Source: Nocardia amamiensis NBRC 102102 (GTDB lineage Bacteria > Actinomycetota > Actinomycetes > Mycobacteriales > Mycobacteriaceae). Taken from it: a DNA stretch of 64,000 nt. The stretch is taken from positions 25,928 to 89,927 of the forward strand of contig NZ_BDBA01000029.1 in assembly GCF_001612745.1 (NCBI RefSeq), written 5' to 3'. Of the stretch, positions 42,915-51,174 are shown piece by piece. Position 1 is the first letter of the stretch; each line of letters starts with the position of its first letter. The position numbers and the translations under genes were made by a program. Below the pieces are notes generated by a model, which ran no database searches, was not told where the DNA came from, and saw only the letters and a list, made by a program, of their open reading frames with translations.

Positions 42915-43790
42915 GTGCAGAAACCGATCGATGCCATTCACCACACCGGAATCCTGACCCGCGACCTGGACGGTCTGGAACGCCGCTACCTCGATCTCGG
43001 GTTCACCCTCAGCCCACGCTCGCGGCATCTGCTGAGCGCGCGTCCGGGCGAAGCGCCCGTGCTGGGCTGCACCGCCAACCGATGCGCCCTGTTCGGCGGC
43101 TCGTATATCGAACTGCTCGGCATCGTGGACGAGTCGGCGCCGGACCCGTGGCACACCAAAGCGATGGCCGACCAGTACGAAGGCTTCCGCCTGCTCAACC
43201 TCGAGACCACCGACCCTGAAGCGGCGCGTGAGCAACTCGTCGCAGCAGGTGTGCGAGCATCCGGTGTGCTCGATCTGGAGCGCGATGTCGAGACCGAGAA
43301 CGGCGTCCGGACCGTGCGTGCGCGGGCCGTGCACGTGGACCCGGCTTCGACGCCGGAGGCGATGCTCGGCGTCGCCCAGCATCTCACCCGCGAATACGTG
43401 CACCAGCCGCGCTATCTGTCGCACCCGAACGGGGCACGCGCCATCGCGGCGGTACTGATCGTCGCGGCCGACGCCGAAGCCGACGCGATCATCGACCGCT
43501 ACGCCCGGATACTCGGCGCTCCCGTCGTGCACAAGGGCCCGCGGACAGTGCTGGAAATGGGCGCCGGACGGCTGGAGATCGTGCGCGCATCGCAAGCCGA
43601 GGAGGTGCTGCCAGGCGAACCGGCACCCGCGCCGTCATATCTGGCCGCCATGACCATCGCGGTCGACGATCTCGCCGTAGCGCGGGGCATCATCGAGAAT
43701 TCGGGGGTGTCGTTCCGGGAAACCGGCGAGGGATTCTTTGTCTCCGCTCGCGACGCTTACGGCGCCGGTCTGTTCTTCGAAGTCGGGTGA
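42915..43790 (+). CDS. VOC-superfamily (glyoxalase-like) protein
   Basis: 291 residues with two glyoxalase-like halves: AIHHTGILTRDLDGLERRYLDLGF at the N-terminus and AMTIAVDDLAVARGIIENSG near residue 240. A metal site is suggested by H10 and by the glutamate in SYIELLGIVDE. Members include dioxygenases, isomerases and antibiotic-binding proteins; no choice can be made. It begins with GTG at 42915, 50 bases from the divergent Lrp start. Confidence 0.78.
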   Translation: MQKPIDAIHHTGILTRDLDGLERRYLDLGFTLSPRSRHLLSARPGEAPVLGCTANRCALFGGSYIELLGIVDESAPDPWHTKAMADQYEGFRLLNLETTDPEAAREQLVAAGVRASGVLDLERDVETENGVRTVRARAVHVDPASTPEAMLGVAQHLTREYVHQPRYLSHPNGARAIAAVLIVAADAEADAIIDRYARILGAPVVHKGPRTVLEMGAGRLEIVRASQAEEVLPGEPAPAPSYLAAMTIAVDDLAVARGIIENSGVSFRETGEGFFVSARDAYGAGLFFEVG

Positions 43791-44127
43791 CATCCGGATT
43801 CGCTCGGCGCGGGGGGAACCGGGCGAGCACCGCGAGCATCGCCGCGACGGCAAGTCGTGCCTCTCCTGCCAGACCACCCGGGAACCCATAGCCCACCATG
43901 GCTTTCGCCGGACGGCCCCCGGGATGGCCGGGGCGGTGTCATCGATGGCGATGCGATCGGTCACGGCACCAACCGTGCCGTTATCCCGGATGCGAGTGCG
44001 CGCCCGGCAGATTCGCCGGGGGTCTGCGTGCGCCGATCGGTAGCTGTGATGACCGGTAGGCGGGTCGAATCGGCCGATTCCGCATGGGATATGTTCGAAA
44101 GGGTCGACGCGACAGGAGGGTTCAACG
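43791..44127. other. Intergenic stretch with a hairpin
   Basis: 337 bases. A perfect 7-bp inverted repeat, ACGGCAC/GTGCCGT, spans 43963-43981 with a 5-base loop. Open frames in both directions (for example a minus frame beginning at 43964) match no family. An AGGAGGG ribosome site at about 44115 belongs to the next gene. Confidence 0.45.
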
Positions 44128-44889
44128 ATGACTGCAGTGCAGGGTATGTCGGTCGACGTTCAGACGCCGGATGGTGTCGCCGATGCGTATGTTGCCTACC
44201 CGGACGATGGCGCCGCCCATCCGGGAGTGCTGGTGATTCAGGACGGATTCGGACTGCGGCCCAGCCTGCGGTCGCTGGCCGATCGTATTGCCGCCCACGG
44301 CTACACCGTCCTGATGCCGAACGCCTATTACCGGCACGGGCGTGCGCCGGTGATCGAGCTGCCGGACTTCATCGACCCGGCGGAGCGGCCGGAGATCTTC
44401 CAGCAGGTCTTCCCGATGATCCGCGAGCTGACACCGGAGGTCCTGCGTTCCGATGCGGGCGCCTACCTCGCGTGGCTTGCGGCGTCGCCGCAGGTAGCCG
44501 AGGGGAAGGTCGGCGTCACCGGCTACTGCATGGGTGCGCGGCTGGCGGTGCTGATCGCCGCTATGTTCCCCGATCGGGTTGCGGCGGTGGCCGGATTCCA
44601 TGGCGGACCGCTGGTCACCGACACCCCGGACAGTCCGCACCTGACCGTTGGAAACATCACCGCGGAGCTATATTTCGCCCACGCCGGCGAGGATCACCAC
44701 ATGACGCCGGAACACATTGCCCAGTTCGACAAGGCACTCGAGGCGGCTGGCGTCCGCTACCGCACCGAGGTCTACGAGGGCGCCCAACACGGCTACACCC
44801 AGGCCGATACGTCCGCCTACGACCTCGATGCCGCCGAACGGCACTACCGCGAACTGCTGGCCCTGTTCGACCGCAATTTGCGTCGGTAG
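44128..44889 (+). CDS. Dienelactone hydrolase-family protein
   Basis: 253 residues. The nucleophile elbow GYCMGAR has cysteine in place of serine (about residue 134), as in dienelactone hydrolases; the acid is probably in HAGEDHHMTP and the histidine in GAQHGYT. It would open a lactone or cleave a carbon-ester bond. The ATG at 44128 follows AGGAGGGTTCAACG. The gene stands alone. Confidence 0.85.
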   Translation: MTAVQGMSVDVQTPDGVADAYVAYPDDGAAHPGVLVIQDGFGLRPSLRSLADRIAAHGYTVLMPNAYYRHGRAPVIELPDFIDPAERPEIFQQVFPMIRELTPEVLRSDAGAYLAWLAASPQVAEGKVGVTGYCMGARLAVLIAAMFPDRVAAVAGFHGGPLVTDTPDSPHLTVGNITAELYFAHAGEDHHMTPEHIAQFDKALEAAGVRYRTEVYEGAQHGYTQADTSAYDLDAAERHYRELLALFDRNLRR

Positions 44890-44946
44890 CCGGGCTCGGC
44901 CGGGCCTGCGCGGTGCGGGTGGCGCTTGCGACGGTGCTGCCCGAGG

Positions 44947-45282
44947 TCAGGCGTGGCGTGGTGCGTACATGATGATGGCGACGCCGAGCAGGCAGATGAG
45001 GGCGCCGGTGGTGTCCCAGCGGTCGGGCCGGAATCCGTCCAAAGCCATGCCCCAGGCCAGCGAGCCTGCGACGAAGACGCCGCCGTAGGCGGCGAGAATG
45101 CGCCCGAAGTGGGCGTCGGGTTGGAGGGTGGCGACGAATCCGTAGAGTCCGAGGGCGACGACACCGGCGCCGATCCAAGCCCAGCCGCGGTGTTCGCGGA
45201 CGCCTTGCCACACCAGCCAGGCGCCGCCGATTTCCGCGACAGCGGCCAGCACGAACAAGAGGATCGAACGCAACACGGTCAT
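44947..45282 (-). CDS. YnfA/UPF0060-family membrane protein
   Basis: 111 residues, four hydrophobic segments. The signatures [11 protein letters not shown] and [15 protein letters not shown] are those of UPF0060, small inner-membrane proteins related to the drug/metabolite transporter fold. The ATG at 45282 is used. It lies 25 bases downstream of the small cysteine-rich membrane protein and probably closes the metal-type MerR operon that begins at 46375. Confidence 0.85.
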   Translation of the reverse strand: MTVLRSILLFVLAAVAEIGGAWLVWQGVREHRGWAWIGAGVVALGLYGFVATLQPDAHFGRILAAYGGVFVAGSLAWGMALDGFRPDRWDTTGALICLLGVAIIMYAPRHA

Positions 45283-45307
45283 GGCTGCCGAGCCTAGGAG
45301 CCCGGGT

Positions 45308-45601
45308 TCAGGGTGCGGTGACTGTGGTGCAGCGGCATCCCGAGCCTGCGCAATCGCGCGAGGTGCCGGTGGCAGTGCAGCCGGTGCGCCGGGCACGGGC
45401 TCGTGCCCACAACAGCCCGACCATCCCTACGGCGACGAGGGCGATGCCCACCGGTTGCAGCCACGACAGGCTCACCAGAGCGAGCCCGCCGCCGAGGACA
45501 CCGGCGGCGATCAGGAGCGGCACCACACAGCACCCGACACAGAGCGCGCCCAACCCGATCGGCGCCAACCAGCGCCGTGTTCCGGTGTCCTCAGCAGCCA
45601 C
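45308..45601 (-). CDS. Small cysteine-rich membrane protein (mercury-transporter-like)
   Basis: 97 residues with two or three spans. The first span contains [21 protein letters not shown], a paired-cysteine helix reminiscent of MerT/MerC-type transporters. The cytosolic tail has three to four more cysteines ([20 protein letters not shown]), a likely thiol metal-binding site. It starts with GTG at 45601 and overlaps the 3' end of the MerR gene by 11 bases. It may pass a soft metal such as mercury across the membrane; the metal is not proven. Confidence 0.65.
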   Translation of the reverse strand: MAAEDTGTRRWLAPIGLGALCVGCCVVPLLIAAGVLGGGLALVSLSWLQPVGIALVAVGMVGLLWARARARRTGCTATGTSRDCAGSGCRCTTVTAP

Positions 45602-46034
45602 AATCGCCTCCTGCGCCGGCGGCGTCGCCGGTAGTGAATGGCACTGGGCAGCAGGGGCTTTCGCTGCAGGCGATCAGGTCGTCACATCCTGCCGCGAGCG
45701 CGGCGCGCAGGGTGTCGCGCACCGAGGTCAGCTCGGCGAGCTTCGCGTCGATCTCGGCCAGTTTGGCCGCCGCGCGTGCTTGCAACCCGGCATCGGTGCG
45801 ACGACGGCCCAACTGGGTGGCAGTGAGCAGCTCAGCGACCTCGTCGAGGGTGAAACCCAGCCGTTGGGCCGCCTTGATCACCCGTAACACCGTGACCGAT
45901 TGCTCCGGATAGAGTCGATGCCCGCCCAGGGACCGCTGTGGTTCGGCGAGCAGCCCGCGCCGCTCGTAGTACCGCAATGTCTGGGTGTTGACTCCCGCCG
46001 CGGCGGCCAGCTCGCCGGTGCGCAACCCGGTCAA
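45591..46034 (-). CDS. MerR-family metal-responsive regulator
   Basis: 147 residues. The N-terminal winged helix GELAAAAGVNTQTLRYYERRGLL is classic, followed by the dimer helix and a C-terminal metal loop with many cysteines (AAGCDDLIACSESPCCPVP and the final DCGC). It should activate the stretched promoter at 46383-46413 when a soft metal binds. The proposed start is TTG at 46034, overlapping the stop of the upstream gene (TTGA); a TTG three codons later is also possible. Confidence 0.85.
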   Translation of the reverse strand: MTGLRTGELAAAAGVNTQTLRYYERRGLLAEPQRSLGGHRLYPEQSVTVLRVIKAAQRLGFTLDEVAELLTATQLGRRRTDAGLQARAAAKLAEIDAKLAELTSVRDTLRAALAAGCDDLIACSESPCCPVPFTTGDAAGAGGDCGC

Positions 46035-46375
46035 CGCCGGTCGCCGATCACCGCGTCCACCCGCGCGGCGAGTGCGTCGAGGACCTCGACCTGGTTGTCG
46101 GGAACCTCGATGTGCATCACCAGACCGGTGTCGGTGGCATCGAAGCTGAAGGCGAAGAACGAGCAGCACTCGGACTCACGGGCAGCGAGGTCACAGCCGA
46201 CCGCTTCGGCGTCGAGGTCCACCAGCAGGTCCAGCCGCGTGCGCGCGGGCCGATGTCTACGCTGCACGGATTCGGCGAAGAACCGATCGAACTCCGCGAT
46301 CCGAACAGGCCGCTCGGCGGTGGGCAGGGTGCACGAGTCCGGCACCCGATTCCCGGGCGAAGGTGTGATCATCAT
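46031..46375 (-). CDS. Small cysteine-containing protein at the head of the MerR operon
   Basis: 114 residues. I recognise no named family. It has a cysteine in VPDSCTLP, one in EAVGCDLA, and the pair in RESECCSFFAFSFD, a set suited to binding a thiophilic metal. The rest is a mixed alpha/beta domain ending in a helix (DALAARVDAV). It is the first gene behind the MerR-type promoter; the predicted transcription start falls on or next to the ATG at 46375, so the mRNA is probably leaderless. Its stop is coupled to the MerR start. Confidence 0.68.
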   Translation of the reverse strand: MMITPSPGNRVPDSCTLPTAERPVRIAEFDRFFAESVQRRHRPARTRLDLLVDLDAEAVGCDLAARESECCSFFAFSFDATDTGLVMHIEVPDNQVEVLDALAARVDAVIGDRR

Positions 46376-46382
46376 GCTTTCA

Positions 46383-46413
46383 CGGTAAGCCTGTACCCAG
46401 GTACAGGATGCAA
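46383..46413 (-). promoter_or_regulatory. MerR-type stretched promoter with operator dyad
   Basis: On the minus strand TTGCAT (46413-46408) is separated by 19 bases from TTACCG (46388-46383), longer than the normal 17 and typical of MerR-activated promoters. The spacer is filled by a perfect dyad, CCTGTACC-2-GGTACAGG (46390-46407). The start site would fall about seven bases on, at the ATG at 46375. No gene is supported between here and 46701. Confidence 0.7.
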
Positions 46414-46701
46414 CCCCAACCAGCGAAAATGTGTGCAAGTCCAGCACGCCATCCCGGTCCGAGAACCGGCCGTTTCTCGATACTCGATCGGGTCGACGCG
46501 TTCGGCGGGCCGGTTCGGTGGCAGCAGCTTTCCGTGCTCGCCGAGCAATCACCGGCCACCATCCCAGCTACACCACGCCCGGGACCTGACCCAGGTGGAG
46601 GTGTCGATTGGTGGTGGGTTGGCCCTGGCGTGCAGCTTGTTGCAGTGGATCGTGCAGCGACTTCCGTTCCGGCGCCGGGGGTTCAGTGTAAGGATCCGTG
46701 T

Positions 46702-47130
46702 ATGGATCGTTTCGATGTCATCGACACCTGTACCCGTATGGCCTGGCACACCGATCACCGTGAGTGGGACGCGCTCGAGCAGGTCTTCGCCGAACAGGTG
46801 ACGCTGGATTACACCAGCCTCAACGGCGGCGAACCGGTGGTGCTGGCCCCGGCGCAGATCGTCGGCGCTTGGCGCGACACCCTCGGCGGGTTCGCCTCCA
46901 CACAGCATTTGCTCGCCAACCACCTGGTCACCATCGATGGTGACACTGCGGTGTGTACGGCGTCGTTCCAGGCGACGCACCGCAAAGCCGACGCGTTCGG
47001 CGCGTCGTTGTGGACGCTGGGCGGCAGCTACCGGTTCGACCTCGTGCGCAACGACGGCACTTGGCGGATCAGGGGTGTGGTGATGACCGCGCTGTGGGGC
47101 GAGGGCAATCGCGGCCTGCTGCCTGGCTGA
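46702..47130 (+). CDS. NTF2-like (SnoaL-fold) protein
   Basis: 142 residues. The fold shows in the helix DRFDVIDTCTRMAWHTDHREWDALEQVFAEQVTLDYTS and the closing strands GSYRFDLVRNDGTWRIRGVVMTALWGEG. The pattern is that of the SnoaL_4-like ring-hydroxylating/dehydratase subgroup, with a histidine near residue 19. The ATG at 46702 follows AAGGATCC. The function is unknown. Confidence 0.75.
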   Translation: MDRFDVIDTCTRMAWHTDHREWDALEQVFAEQVTLDYTSLNGGEPVVLAPAQIVGAWRDTLGGFASTQHLLANHLVTIDGDTAVCTASFQATHRKADAFGASLWTLGGSYRFDLVRNDGTWRIRGVVMTALWGEGNRGLLPG

Positions 47131-47202
47131 AGCGAGAGGCACAGATGGCGACGAGCGCGCGTGTAGGACCCGCAGTTCTGCGGAGGACAATCTCTGGAGC
47201 CG

Positions 47203-47844
47203 CTACTCGTCGATCCAGCCGAGCTCAACGGCGTTCTTGTGCATGGCGTCTTCGACCGCGGGCAGTGTGAGGAACGAAGCGGCATACATCACAACGAGGA
47301 GCCCGATCGCAACGGCCCACTCGCGCGGGCGGGTTCCCGGCAGACCGGCGTCGACCTGTCCAGTGCCGGCAGTGCGGTCCCGACTCAGCCACGTCTGTGG
47401 GAGCCGGCGGTCGGCCGGTCGCAGCATCCACGACACGACAGCGCAAATCGCGAATATCAGTGCTGCCGACCATGACTCGACACCGTCGCCGACCGCCGAG
47501 TGTGACACCACCGCACCCGACCACAGGAAGAAGGCACCCGCGTACGCCCATTCCTTGATCAGGGGCAACCCCGGCGCAATGATCGCGACGGCCGCACCGA
47601 CCTGCCACGCACCCGACAGGTAGGCGAAGAAATGCGGGAAACCCAGGTGCTGCAATTGGATTTCGACCCATTCGATCGCCAGCAGGTTCCACACCGAACC
47701 CGCGACCAACTCGAAGACGATGACAGACGTGGTGGCCCAAAAGGCGATGCGCCGAATCCGTCCCCGGTTCCCGTCGCTGCGTGCGACGAGGTCCGACTTC
47801 TCGGTAGTCGCGTGCTGCGACGTTGTGGTTGTTGGAGTATGCAT
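47203..47844 (-). CDS. DoxX-family membrane protein
   Basis: 213 residues. After about 30 polar residues come four to five spans; FELVAGSVWNLLAI, LGFPHFFAYLSGAWQVGAAVAIIAP and EWAYAGAFFLWSGA are the DoxX-like pattern. A longer-than-usual C-terminus carries a further span. The ATG at 47844 follows GAAGGTTGA. It lies downstream of the NTF2-like and flavin-reductase genes and probably shares their regulation by the ECF41 sigma factor. Confidence 0.78.
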   Translation of the reverse strand: MHTPTTTTSQHATTEKSDLVARSDGNRGRIRRIAFWATTSVIVFELVAGSVWNLLAIEWVEIQLQHLGFPHFFAYLSGAWQVGAAVAIIAPGLPLIKEWAYAGAFFLWSGAVVSHSAVGDGVESWSAALIFAICAVVSWMLRPADRRLPQTWLSRDRTAGTGQVDAGLPGTRPREWAVAIGLLVVMYAASFLTLPAVEDAMHKNAVELGWIDE

Positions 47845-47909
47845 TTCAACCTTCTTTGTCGAATCGATGTGCTGTGTTCTAGAGGTTTCTCGATGTGGCC
47901 GACAGCCCG

Positions 47910-48377
47910 TCAGGGCTGGAGGTCGACGACGCCTTTGCCGCTCTGGATGTCGAGCGGCACCGAGACGTGGTCGTGCGCGACCAACCAGATGCCGTCGACC
48001 TTCCGCATTCCGAAGGTGACCCGGACCCACATGCCGCTGGTTGCCACCCCGTTCTTCAGCGTGCCGCCGAGACGAGCAAGGGCGTGCCCGAATGCCACGT
48101 CATCGCCGACGGTGAACGTCAGGTCGCGAACCTCATAGGTCACGCTCTCGAAGACCAGGAACACCTTCGCCCAGTTCTCGAGTTTCGCCGCTGTCCCGAC
48201 GTGCTGGAGCGGCGGCTCGACGTCGAAGGACACGACGTCGTTTGTGTAGAGCTGCTTCAGGGCCTCGAGATCCTTGGCTCGGAGTCCTTCGACAACCTTG
48301 TCGATTTGTCGGCGCAGCTCGGCTTCCTCCGGCTGAATGCGGTCAGCGCGTGACTGAAAGTCGTTGGGCATGGTCAT
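47910..48377 (-). CDS. NTF2-like (SgcJ/SnoaL-type) protein
   Basis: 155 residues. LRRQIDKVVEGLRAKDLEALKQLYTNDVVSFDVEPPLQHVG is the first half of the fold; it ends VAHDHVSVPLDI. The ATG at 48377 is chosen because GAGGAG lies six bases before it; a second ATG is two codons on. It follows the flavin reductase gene after 10 bases and resembles the SnoaL domain carried by the sigma factor at 49123, though function cannot be assigned. Confidence 0.75.
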   Translation of the reverse strand: MTMPNDFQSRADRIQPEEAELRRQIDKVVEGLRAKDLEALKQLYTNDVVSFDVEPPLQHVGTAAKLENWAKVFLVFESVTYEVRDLTFTVGDDVAFGHALARLGGTLKNGVATSGMWVRVTFGMRKVDGIWLVAHDHVSVPLDIQSGKGVVDLQP

Positions 48378-48387
48378 GCTCGGCTCC

Positions 48388-48972
48388 TCAGGAAGCGACG
48401 AGAGTGTTTTCGGCGCCTGCCCGCAGGGGCGCGAGCGCGGTGCTCCAAGCGATGAGCTGATCCAGCGTTTTCTGCAGAGCGGCGGCATGGTGATCGCGCG
48501 GTGTGAAAGTGGTGTAGTTCTCGAAATCGGTGAGCAGCGAGATCGCGACCTGATAGCCGACATCAGCCATGCCCAGCGTGCCGCAGACCGTCCGTAGTTG
48601 CACTACGGCGCGCGCACCGCCGCCCGCGCCGTAGGAGACGAATCCGACCGCCTTGTCGGTCCACTCCGCGAACAAGTGGTCGATGGCGTTCTTCAGCACT
48701 CCGGGGACGCCACCGTTGTATTCCGGGGTCACTATCACGAAGCCGTCGAACGGGGCGATCCGCTTCGCCCAGGCGCGGGTGTGTTCATGGACCGGCGGGG
48801 CGAACATAGGCGGCGCGGGCTCGTCCAGATGCGGTAGCGGGTGGTCGCGCAGATCGATCAGTTCGAATTCGGCGTCGCCGCGCTGCGATGCCGAATCCAG
48901 CACCCATCGGGCGATCTGCGGGCCGTTGCGGTTGGGTCGGGTGCTGCCGAGGATGATGCCGATTCTGGTCAT
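48388..48972 (-). CDS. NADPH-dependent FMN reductase
   Basis: 194 residues, flavodoxin-like. The phosphate loop GSTRPNRNGPQIARWV is at residues 9-24 and the flavin-ring motif PEYNGGVPGVLKNAIDHL near residue 84. It would reduce flavins or quinones with NADPH. It is divergent from an ECF41 sigma factor; ECF41 genes typically neighbour a redox or carboxymuconolactone-decarboxylase-like gene that they transcribe, so this is the likely target. Confidence 0.85.
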   Translation of the reverse strand: MTRIGIILGSTRPNRNGPQIARWVLDSASQRGDAEFELIDLRDHPLPHLDEPAPPMFAPPVHEHTRAWAKRIAPFDGFVIVTPEYNGGVPGVLKNAIDHLFAEWTDKAVGFVSYGAGGGARAVVQLRTVCGTLGMADVGYQVAISLLTDFENYTTFTPRDHHAAALQKTLDQLIAWSTALAPLRAGAENTLVAS

Positions 48973-49122
48973 GTCCGGAACTCCTGGTTTGCTGAACGTG
49001 GTACGACCTTCCGACGACACAGCCGTCGGGAATGTCAGGCCGCTTCGCCCGCCCATCGCTCACATTTCTGGTCGGTGATTCGTCGGTGTGGGTGAGGGAC
49101 GCGCAGACCGAAGGAGCCGACC

Positions 49123-50013
49123 ATGACCGACCCGCACCTGCCCGCGGTGATCAGCGAACGCCGTCAGCTGATCAATCTCGCCTACCGGCTGCTGGGCTCG
49201 CTGGCCGAAGCCGAGGATGTGGTGCAGGAGACCTACGCGCGCTGGTACGCGCTGTCCGAGCGGCAGCGGCGGGAGGTCGCAGCGCCCGGCGCGTGGTTGA
49301 CCACGGTCGCCAGCCGGATCTGTCTGGATCTGCTCGGCTCGGCGCGCGCCCGGCGGGAACGTTATGTGGGCGAATGGCTTCCGGAGCCGGTACCCGGCCA
49401 TTCCGAATCGTTCGGTGGTCCCGTCCCGGCCGATCCCGCCGACCGGGTCACCCTCGACGAGTCGATCAGCATGGCCTTTCTGATCGTGCTGGATTCCATG
49501 ACGCCCGCCGAGCGGGTGGCGTTCGTCCTGCACGACGTGTTCCGCTACTCCTTCGCCGAGATCGCCGAGGTCGTCGGCCGCACCCCCGCGGCCTGCCGCC
49601 AACTCGCCTCCAGCGCCCGCCGCCGCATCAACACCTCGCAGGGCCCGTCGACCGCCGAGCGCGCCGAGGTGGTCCGGGACTTCAAGCGAGCCTGGGAGAC
49701 AGGCGATATCGAGGCCCTGATCGACCTGCTCGACCCGCAGGCGACCGCGACGGCCGACAGCGGCGGCTTGGCCCTGGCCTTCCGCGACCCGATCACCGGC
49801 GGCGAGCAGATCGCCCACGCCTGGATGGAAATCGCCGCCCGCGGCGCCGAGCTGACCCTGATGGAGCGCACGGTGAACGGCCAGCCCGGCTTGGTCGCAC
49901 AACTCGGCGACACCATCGTCTCGGTCTACGCCTTCGACATCGCCGACGGCCGGATCACCCGCATCTGGGTGATCCGAAATCCGGAGAAACTGCGGCCCTG
50001 GACGGCCGGCTGA
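49123..50013 (+). CDS. ECF sigma factor, ECF41 type, with C-terminal SnoaL domain
   Basis: 296 residues. Sigma region 2 (EDVVQETYARW) and region 4 (YSFAEIAEVVGRTPAACRQL) are followed by an NTF2/SnoaL-like domain that in ECF41 proteins tunes activity in place of an anti-sigma factor. The diagnostic motifs are visible: WLPEPV at 85-90, DSGG at 212-215 (usual DGGGK), and NPEKL at 286-290 (usual NPDKL). It is divergent from the flavin reductase/NTF2/DoxX genes, which are its probable regulon. The ATG at 49123 follows GAAGGAGC. Confidence 0.87.
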   Translation: MTDPHLPAVISERRQLINLAYRLLGSLAEAEDVVQETYARWYALSERQRREVAAPGAWLTTVASRICLDLLGSARARRERYVGEWLPEPVPGHSESFGGPVPADPADRVTLDESISMAFLIVLDSMTPAERVAFVLHDVFRYSFAEIAEVVGRTPAACRQLASSARRRINTSQGPSTAERAEVVRDFKRAWETGDIEALIDLLDPQATATADSGGLALAFRDPITGGEQIAHAWMEIAARGAELTLMERTVNGQPGLVAQLGDTIVSVYAFDIADGRITRIWVIRNPEKLRPWTAG

Positions 50014-50051
50014 ACTGAATGGGGTCGGAATCCCATCCCGCTTGTTCGCTA

Positions 50052-50069
50052 TTTAGCTACAGTGCTAAA
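50052..50069. promoter_or_regulatory. ArsR-type operator
   Basis: TTTAGCTACAGTGCTAAA is a perfect dyad with 6-bp arms, ending 8 bases before the ATG of the ArsR gene at 50078. It probably mediates autorepression. Confidence 0.6.
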
Positions 50070-50077
50070 GTGCAAAC

Positions 50078-50416
50078 ATGACGGAGGTCGACCCTGAAGA
50101 GGAAGCCGGTGTGTTCCGCGCGCTGGCCGACTCGACGCGCCGGCAGATCTTGGAGGACCTGCGCTCCGGCGAGTTGACCGCGGGTGATATTGCCGCGAGG
50201 TTTCCGATCAGTGGTCCTTCGATATCCCGGCATTTGGGCGTGCTCAAGGCAGCCGGGCTCGTCCGAGAGCGTCGAGTTGCCAATCGGATCTTCTACTCGC
50301 TTGTTGAGGAACGACTGGCGTTGTGTGTCGGCAGGTTTCTGAGCGCGATCTGCCCGGAGCAGGTCATCGTCAAGCAGCGCAGAGTGCGAACCACGAAGAA
50401 CAGGGGTGCCGGATGA
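50078..50416 (+). CDS. ArsR-family winged-helix repressor
   Basis: 112 residues. The helix-turn-helix region LTAGDIAARFPISGPSISRHLGVLKAAGLV is typical (about residues 33-62). The usual ELCVCDL metal site is absent, so this is a non-metal ArsR of the type that controls a neighbouring enzyme. The dyad at 50052-50069 precedes it, and its stop overlaps the start of the DUF2071 gene (ATGA), indicating one autoregulated unit. Confidence 0.87.
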   Translation: MTEVDPEEEAGVFRALADSTRRQILEDLRSGELTAGDIAARFPISGPSISRHLGVLKAAGLVRERRVANRIFYSLVEERLALCVGRFLSAICPEQVIVKQRRVRTTKNRGAG

Positions 50417-51174
50417 GAGCTCCGCGGATGTCCAGCGTCGTCGAGCGACGTCTTCTTGTGAACTACCGAGTCGACCCCGAGGCCGCCGCGAGCTTGGTGC
50501 CGCCGCCGATGCGACCCCAATTGGTTGGTGGTTGGGCGGTTGCCGGCATCTGCTTGATCCGCCTCGGACAGTTCCGGCCCAGTTGGCTACCCGGCTGGGT
50601 CGGGCTGCGCAGTGAGAACGCGGCGCATCGCATCGCGGTGGAGTGGGATGGTCCGCGGGGACGCTCGACCGGTGTGTATATCCCGCGCCGCGACAGCGGC
50701 TCGGTGATCAATGTCCTTGCCGGTGGCCGACTGTTTCCGGGTGAGCACAGTTTGGCGCGGTTCGACGTCCGGGAGACGGCGGATGACCTGCACGTGGCTT
50801 TCGCCAGTCATGACGAGACGATCTCCGTGAGCGTGGATGTCCGGACCGCCGAGCGGTTCCAGGGAAGCGAACTGTTCGCCGATCTGGCGCAGGCATCGGA
50901 CTTCTTTCGGCATGGCTCGGCCGGATTCTCGGCCACGCGTGGCGGTCGATGCCTTGATGGGCTCGAACTCCGAACGGACTCATGGCACGTCGAGCCGGTT
51001 GACATCCAATCGGTTCGGTCCACGGTCTTCGACGACCGGAATCGGTTCCCGCCAGGCAGCGCGGTGCTCGACTGTGCCTTACTAATGCGCCAGGTGCCGG
51101 TGACCTGGCGCACCCTTCCACCTCTGCAGGTCGTTCACGATCCTTACCGGAACCCCGGCTTGTCAGTCAGGTGA
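50413..51174 (+). CDS. DUF2071 protein
   Basis: 253 residues. It resembles the YqjF-like DUF2071 family, related to acetoacetate-decarboxylase-like folds: NYRVDPEAAASLVPPPMRPQ near the N-terminus and VNVLAGG-like VINVLAGGRLFPGEHSL in the middle. The biochemical role is unknown. It is translationally coupled to the ArsR gene; ArsR/DUF2071 pairing suggests a stress- or ligand-controlled enzyme. Its last 12 bases overlap the convergent gene at 51163. Confidence 0.75.
   Translation: MRAPRMSSVVERRLLVNYRVDPEAAASLVPPPMRPQLVGGWAVAGICLIRLGQFRPSWLPGWVGLRSENAAHRIAVEWDGPRGRSTGVYIPRRDSGSVINVLAGGRLFPGEHSLARFDVRETADDLHVAFASHDETISVSVDVRTAERFQGSELFADLAQASDFFRHGSAGFSATRGGRCLDGLELRTDSWHVEPVDIQSVRSTVFDDRNRFPPGSAVLDCALLMRQVPVTWRTLPPLQVVHDPYRNPGLSVR

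Noticed and set aside
43635..43964. Minus-strand frame in the gap after the VOC gene
   Set aside because: Half of it is antisense to the VOC gene, composition is Arg/Pro-rich, and no domain is visible.
46414..46701. N-terminal extension of the NTF2-like protein
   Set aside because: The added residues are Pro/Gly-rich and unlike the fold; a ribosome site precedes the ATG at 46702.
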